A stretch of DNA of 32,300 nt from CAZQCV01 sp964591665 (lineage in GTDB: Bacteria > Patescibacteriota > Minisyncoccia > Phycocordibacterales > UBA9973): NCBI GenBank assembly GCA_964591665.1, contig CAZQCV010000007.1:1-32300 (forward strand), written 5' to 3'. The notes under the pieces are model-generated. The model did no database searches, was not told where the DNA came from, and saw only the letters and a program-made list of their open reading frames with translations. Positions within the stretch are counted from its first letter, which is position 1. The number at the start of each line of letters is the position of its first letter. A program made the position numbers and the translations under genes. Positions 29,590 through 32,300 of the stretch are shown here, piece by piece.

Positions 29590-30168
29590 ATGGCACTTCT
29601 TGAATACAACGAAATTAAAGAAAAGAAAATAATTATTCACAACGATGAACCTTGCGAGGTTCTTGAATCCCACGTAGCACGTACACAGATGCGTAAACCA
29701 CAAAACCAAGTGAAGCTCAAAAGTCTCACGAGTGGACGTACGTATAACGAATCATTTCATGCAGCAGATACTGCAGAAGAAGCAGAGATCAGTAAACGTG
29801 ATGTGAAATTTCTTTACGCAAACAAAGGTGAGTACTGGTTCTCTGACCCAGAAAATCCAAAAGATCGTTTCCAGCTACCTCAAGCACTTATCGGCGACGC
29901 AACAAGATTTCTTAAAGATAATCTCATTGTGACAGCACTTGTATGGGATGATGATGGTGAAGACAAAATCATCAATATAAAACTCCCAATCAAGATGGAA
30001 TTTGTGGTAAAAGATGCTCCCCCATCAATAAAAGGAAATACCTCTTCGGGTGGAAATAAGATCGTGACACTTGAGAATGGCGCTACCGTAAATGCCCCTC
30101 TCTTCATAGAGATCGGAGAAAAAATCATAGTAAACACAGAGACGGGTGACTACGTAGAACGAGCATAA
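29590..30168 (+). CDS. efp: Elongation factor P, 192 aa
   Basis: Relieves ribosomes stalled at polyproline. Three beta-barrel domains are recognisable: N-terminal KOW-like domain (to about 65), a middle domain (WFSDPENPKDRFQLPQALIG) and a C-terminal OB domain with IKMEFVVKDAPPSIKGNTSSGG and NAPLFIEIGEKIIVNTETGDYVERA. The tip loop that carries the modified Lys or Arg (HVKPGKGGA in E. coli-like proteins) here reads HVARTQMRKPQNQVKL (residues 28-43) and is one residue longer. So lysylation (EpmA) or rhamnosylation (EarP) signatures are absent; Arg31, Arg35 or Lys36 are the candidates near the tip. Convergent with rpsR. Confidence 0.93.
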   Translation: MALLEYNEIKEKKIIIHNDEPCEVLESHVARTQMRKPQNQVKLKSLTSGRTYNESFHAADTAEEAEISKRDVKFLYANKGEYWFSDPENPKDRFQLPQALIGDATRFLKDNLIVTALVWDDDGEDKIINIKLPIKMEFVVKDAPPSIKGNTSSGGNKIVTLENGATVNAPLFIEIGEKIIVNTETGDYVERA

Positions 30169-30174
30169 TCTGCC

Positions 30175-30214
30175 CCAACAAAAAACACTGCGATAATCGC
30201 AGTGTTTTTTGTTG
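30175..30214. terminator. Bidirectional terminator between efp and rpsR
   Basis: A nearly perfect palindrome: CCAACAAAAAACACTGCG on the left mirrored on the right, ending in T-runs on both strands. It serves efp (+) and the rpsF-ssb-rpsR operon (-). Confidence 0.85.
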
Positions 30215-30220
30215 GCTCTT

Positions 30221-30421
30221 TTATTGAGCAATAAATGGGAGCAACCCCATAAATCGAGCACGCTTAATCGCAAGAGAGACAGTTCGTTGATTTTTCGCAA
30301 CAGTACCTGTTCGCTTACGTGAAAGCATACGACCGTTCGGATTGATGAATTTTTTCAATACATCAACATCTTTATAATCGATGTGTTTGATGTTGTTTGA
30401 AGAAAAATAGTCTTGTTTCAT
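30221..30421 (-). CDS. rpsR: Small-subunit ribosomal protein S18 (bS18), 66 aa
   Basis: 30S platform protein that pairs with S6. YKDVDVLKKFINPNGRMLSRKRTGTVAKNQRTVSLAIKRAR contains the family signature (Y-K-D-x-x-x-L-x-x-F-x-x-x-x-G-x-I-x-x-R-x-T-G). It is the last gene of rpsF-ssb-rpsR, 19 nt after ssb, in the common bacterial order. Confidence 0.95.
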   Translation of the reverse strand: MKQDYFSSNNIKHIDYKDVDVLKKFINPNGRMLSRKRTGTVAKNQRTVSLAIKRARFMGLLPFIAQ

Positions 30422-30440
30422 AACGTTTTTCTATTAATGA

Positions 30441-30917
30441 TTAAAATGGAATATCTTCAGCATTGATGTCTTCTTCTGGGTATTCTATCGTATCGATAGT
30501 ATCTTCTTCTGGAGTGGTATTAGTATTACCTGCTGGAGTATCTTTGCGCCATGTTCGTGTCTGTGTATCACTTCCAGTTCCTCCACCAAGTTTTGGTCCA
30601 AATTGAAATGTCTCAAGAACAATTTCCGTACGGTATTTTTTCTGACCAGTTGATTGATCATCCCAACTGCGTGTTTGAAGACGACCTTCGACATACAGTG
30701 AGCTACCTTTTTTTGAATATTGCGCAATAACCTCTGCTGGTCGAGCATACGCAACTACGTTGTGATATTCAGTCTGATCTTGTTTTTTACCACTTTGATC
30801 TTTCCAAGTACGATTAGTTGCAAGAGAGAATGAGACTACTTTGACACCTGATGGCAATGCCTTTACTTCAGGATCACGAGTGAGATTTCCCATGAGAATG
30901 ACTTTATTGAGATACAT
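30441..30917 (-). CDS. ssb: Single-stranded DNA-binding protein SSB, 158 aa
   Basis: OB-fold protein that coats single-stranded DNA. MYLNKVILMGNLTRDPEVKAL and VVSFSLATNRTW, then YVEGRLQTRSWDDQ, are diagnostic. A Gly/Thr-rich disordered tail ends in the acidic, conserved tip (EDINAEDIPF) that recruits partner proteins. Typical length. A 14-nt palindrome (30930-30943) lies in the 51-nt gap before its start; the gap between rpsF and ssb could hold a weak promoter (TATACT near 30964), so ssb may also be transcribed separately. Confidence 0.96.
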   Translation of the reverse strand: MYLNKVILMGNLTRDPEVKALPSGVKVVSFSLATNRTWKDQSGKKQDQTEYHNVVAYARPAEVIAQYSKKGSSLYVEGRLQTRSWDDQSTGQKKYRTEIVLETFQFGPKLGGGTGSDTQTRTWRKDTPAGNTNTTPEEDTIDTIEYPEEDINAEDIPF

Positions 30918-30929
30918 ATATATTTTAGT

Positions 30930-30943
30930 GCAAGCATGCTTGC
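30930..30943. repeat. 14-nt palindrome upstream of ssb
   Basis: GCAAGCATGCTTGC is a perfect palindrome 12 nt ahead of the ssb ATG, within the likely transcript. It could be a short hairpin at the start site or an operator; no protein is known. Confidence 0.35.
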
Positions 30944-30968
30944 CTTTATGGTTATACTACTAAGTATA

Positions 30969-31478
30969 CTATTCTGTTATCAATGCATCAATCTGTTTAT
31001 CAAGTTCTTCAGGAGCGATAGGTTCTTCTGCTGCTGGTTCTACAGTATCTGTTGCTGTATCTTCAACAACAACACCGTCTTCTTCTCCATCTTTTTTCTC
31101 AGTACGACGACGTGTCGTGAAAGGCTTCTTAGCGGTAAACGTGTTTTCTCGAACAGTTTTTATAACCATAAAACGAAGTACCGTTTCATCACGAGCAAGT
31201 TTCTCATCGATTGTAACGACTTGTGAAGGATCAAGTTCGAATTTGATCCAACCAAAATACGCAGTATCAAACCAGGTTTTCTTGTTAGCAATAGTTCGAT
31301 GCATCTCATATGCGAGATCCATCAATCGTGGTATATCCTCAGAGATAACTTCAGCTCCCATATCACTCAACATAGTCTTGAGTTCACTAAAGCGAGACAT
31401 CGCTTGTGTTTCTTCAAGTGTTGGAACAAAGAGATAGGCTAGCTCGTAGATACGTCCATCCATTTTTGTTTCTTCCAT
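30969..31478 (-). CDS. rpsF: Small-subunit ribosomal protein S6 (bS6), 169 aa
   Basis: 30S platform protein. YELAYLFVPTLEETQAMSRFSEL opens the ferredoxin-like fold and PRLMDLAYEMHRTIANKKTWFDTAYFGWIKFEL continues it. The tail from about residue 120 is acidic and Ala/Glu/Thr-rich, extending the family length of about 95-130. The ATG at 31476-31478 (MEETKMDGRIYEL) is chosen; another at 31463 (MDGRIYEL) would fit equally, but an ATG at 31514 runs through leader hairpins and is unlikely. First gene of rpsF-ssb-rpsR. Confidence 0.92.
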   Translation of the reverse strand: MEETKMDGRIYELAYLFVPTLEETQAMSRFSELKTMLSDMGAEVISEDIPRLMDLAYEMHRTIANKKTWFDTAYFGWIKFELDPSQVVTIDEKLARDETVLRFMVIKTVRENTFTAKKPFTTRRRTEKKDGEEDGVVVEDTATDTVEPAAEEPIAPEELDKQIDALITE

Positions 31479-31489
31479 AAAATAAAAAG

Positions 31490-31582
31490 CACGGCCAAGT
31501 CCGCCGTGAGCCAATAAAACTCATAAAGTATCTTCGTCACGGACTTATGTGACCTCGAGCAGTGCCGAGACCAAACGAAGAT
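31490..31582 (-). promoter_or_regulatory. Folded leader of the rpsF operon
   Basis: On the minus strand ATCTTCGT (31575-31582) pairs with ACGAAGAT (31530-31537), enclosing CTCG/CGAG (31554-31557, 31566-31569) and GTCAC/GTGAC (31536-31540, 31549-31553), a likely three-way junction. A further hairpin CACGGC/GCCGTG (31490-31508) lies just before the start. rpsF leaders in many bacteria bind S6:S18 through a bulged CCG; the two CCG trinucleotides here make that plausible, but the fold was drawn by eye. Confidence 0.5.
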
Positions 31583-31591
31583 GATAGACAT

Positions 31592-31619
31592 ATCATACAC
31601 GAAAAAAATATAAAGTCAA
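31592..31619 (-). promoter_or_regulatory. Promoter of the rpsF operon
   Basis: Minus strand: TTGACT (31614-31619), 16-nt spacer, TATGAT (31592-31597). The -35 lies right after the tatD stop codon. The leader is about 105 nt. Confidence 0.65.
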
Positions 31620-31620
31620 C

Positions 31621-32300
31621 CTACCCTTCTAGTATAGATATACTAAAGAAATTTTGTGCATTTTTGAGTAACTGGAGACGAACTTCTTCAACTGAAAGAC
31701 TTTTTATAGAGGCTATACGTTCTACGATATGGGATACATAATAAGGATAGTTAGTTTGCCCTCGATATGGCACAGGAGCCGCAAACGGTGCATCTGTTTC
31801 TGCGTGAAGTGATTCTAGAGGAATGTATTGTATCACTTCATCATAGTCTTTTGTGAACGTTATCGGTCCATCAAAAGACATCGTGCCACCGAGTTTTAAA
31901 ATACGTGAGGCAATTGGAACATTACCCAAAAAAAAGTGAAAATTTGCTCGTGGCGGATTCTCAATACTTTCTAATATATCCAACACGTCTTCATATGCAT
32001 CCATTGTCCCTTTGCTTGGTCGAGCATGAATCATCAGTGGCTTAGTAACGGCCTGGGCGAGTTTTATATGTTCTAGAAAAAGTGTTTTCTGTTTTTCTTT
32101 CATATCAATATCCTGGCTCCGATAGTAGTCAAGTCCGCACTCACCAATTGCCACAACCTTTTCATTTTTTGCTAAGTCTAGATATGCGTCATATGCAAAA
32201 GATTCGCTGACATTATCAGTTGGATGTAGTCCTACTGTCGCCCAAAGTATGTCTGGATTATTTTCTGCGAGTTCAATCGCCTCTCGTGAGGTTTCAAGAT
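31621..32300 (-). CDS. TatD-family metal-dependent hydrolase (5' end outside the window)
   Basis: The frame stays open to the window edge, so the N-terminus with its HxH motif is missing; a GTG at 32154 is not the start. Visible residues begin with LETSREAIELAENNPDI and VGLHPTDN, then VAIGECGLDYYRSQD (metal Glu), LMIHARPS (metal His), a second His in NFHFFLGN, and HAETDAPFAAP (metal Asp), all as in TatD deoxyribonucleases. Such enzymes take part in DNA quality control or RNA end trimming; which one cannot be told. The C-terminus contains IERIASIKSLSVEEVRLQLLKNAQNFF, a family ending. It is followed directly by the rpsF promoter. Confidence 0.9.
   Translation of the reverse strand, partial: LETSREAIELAENNPDILWATVGLHPTDNVSESFAYDAYLDLAKNEKVVAIGECGLDYYRSQDIDMKEKQKTLFLEHIKLAQAVTKPLMIHARPSKGTMDAYEDVLDILESIENPPRANFHFFLGNVPIASRILKLGGTMSFDGPITFTKDYDEVIQYIPLESLHAETDAPFAAPVPYRGQTNYPYYVSHIVERIASIKSLSVEEVRLQLLKNAQNFFSISILEG

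Noticed and set aside
1..32300. CRISPR array, insertion sequence, prophage or toxin-antitoxin module
   Set aside because: No regularly spaced repeats, transposase, integrase or phage structural gene was seen.
1..32300. TGA recoded as glycine (as in Absconditabacteria and Gracilibacteria)
   Set aside because: All recognised genes keep full-length family alignments under the standard bacterial code, with no in-frame TGA needed.

Overview
The window looks like a chromosomal segment of a Candidate Phyla Radiation (Patescibacteria) bacterium, most likely from the Parcubacteria/Paceibacteria side. This is an inference from several sequence facts: moderate-to-low GC; a ribosomal protein operon that runs rpsN-rpsH-rplF-rplR-rpsE-rplO-secY with no rpmD (uL30) between rpsE and rplO; an archaeal-type UMP kinase; a large VirD4/HerA-like ATPase; an exported S-layer-like giant with a peptidoglycan-binding domain; an elongation factor P with a rebuilt tip loop; and tRNA and tmRNA genes without encoded CCA. 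No mobile element, CRISPR array or prophage was seen. Nearly everything is core housekeeping, so the unusual material lies in RNA, promoter architecture and a few unknown proteins.

Layout. 1-862: an unknown minus-strand protein and a tRNA-Ile with anticodon TAT. 863-3750: divergent ftsH and smpB, with the tmRNA gene directly behind smpB. 3776-6663: phosphohexomutase, an unknown protein with a fully consensus promoter, and truB. 6687-7917: the infC-rpmI-rplT operon. 7916-11570: a SLOG-type protein, a beta-CASP RNA nuclease, a candidate structured RNA (about 9905-10056), a small membrane protein, an HD hydrolase and ndk. 11616-16501: the VirD4-like ATPase, then adk-pyrH-map. 16526-20673: the split spc operon behind a long folded leader. 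20684-20914: a second structured intergenic RNA candidate. 21061-24669: the S-layer-like gene with a leader of about 360 nt carrying GNRA-type hairpins. 24827-29501: a winged-helix protein, then ftsK, a small membrane-anchored protein and recA. 29510-30214: efp. 30221-31619: rpsF-ssb-rpsR with a folded leader. 31621-32300: tatD, cut by the window edge.

The clearest general pattern is transcriptional. In ten genes that begin a transcription unit, a -10 box (mostly TATACT) ends only 6-8 nt before the chosen start codon, which predicts leaderless mRNAs; adk has an 11-nt gap. In contrast, the ribosomal operons, the S-layer gene, efp and two unknown genes have promoters further upstream and real 5' leaders, several of which fold into hairpins. 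Translation functions dominate (initiation factor, ribosomal proteins, EF-P, trans-translation, tRNA modification, methionine removal), followed by envelope or transfer functions (SecY, FtsH, FtsK, VirD4-like ATPase, S-layer) and DNA maintenance (RecA, SSB). All family calls rest on reading motifs by eye; no database search was run.
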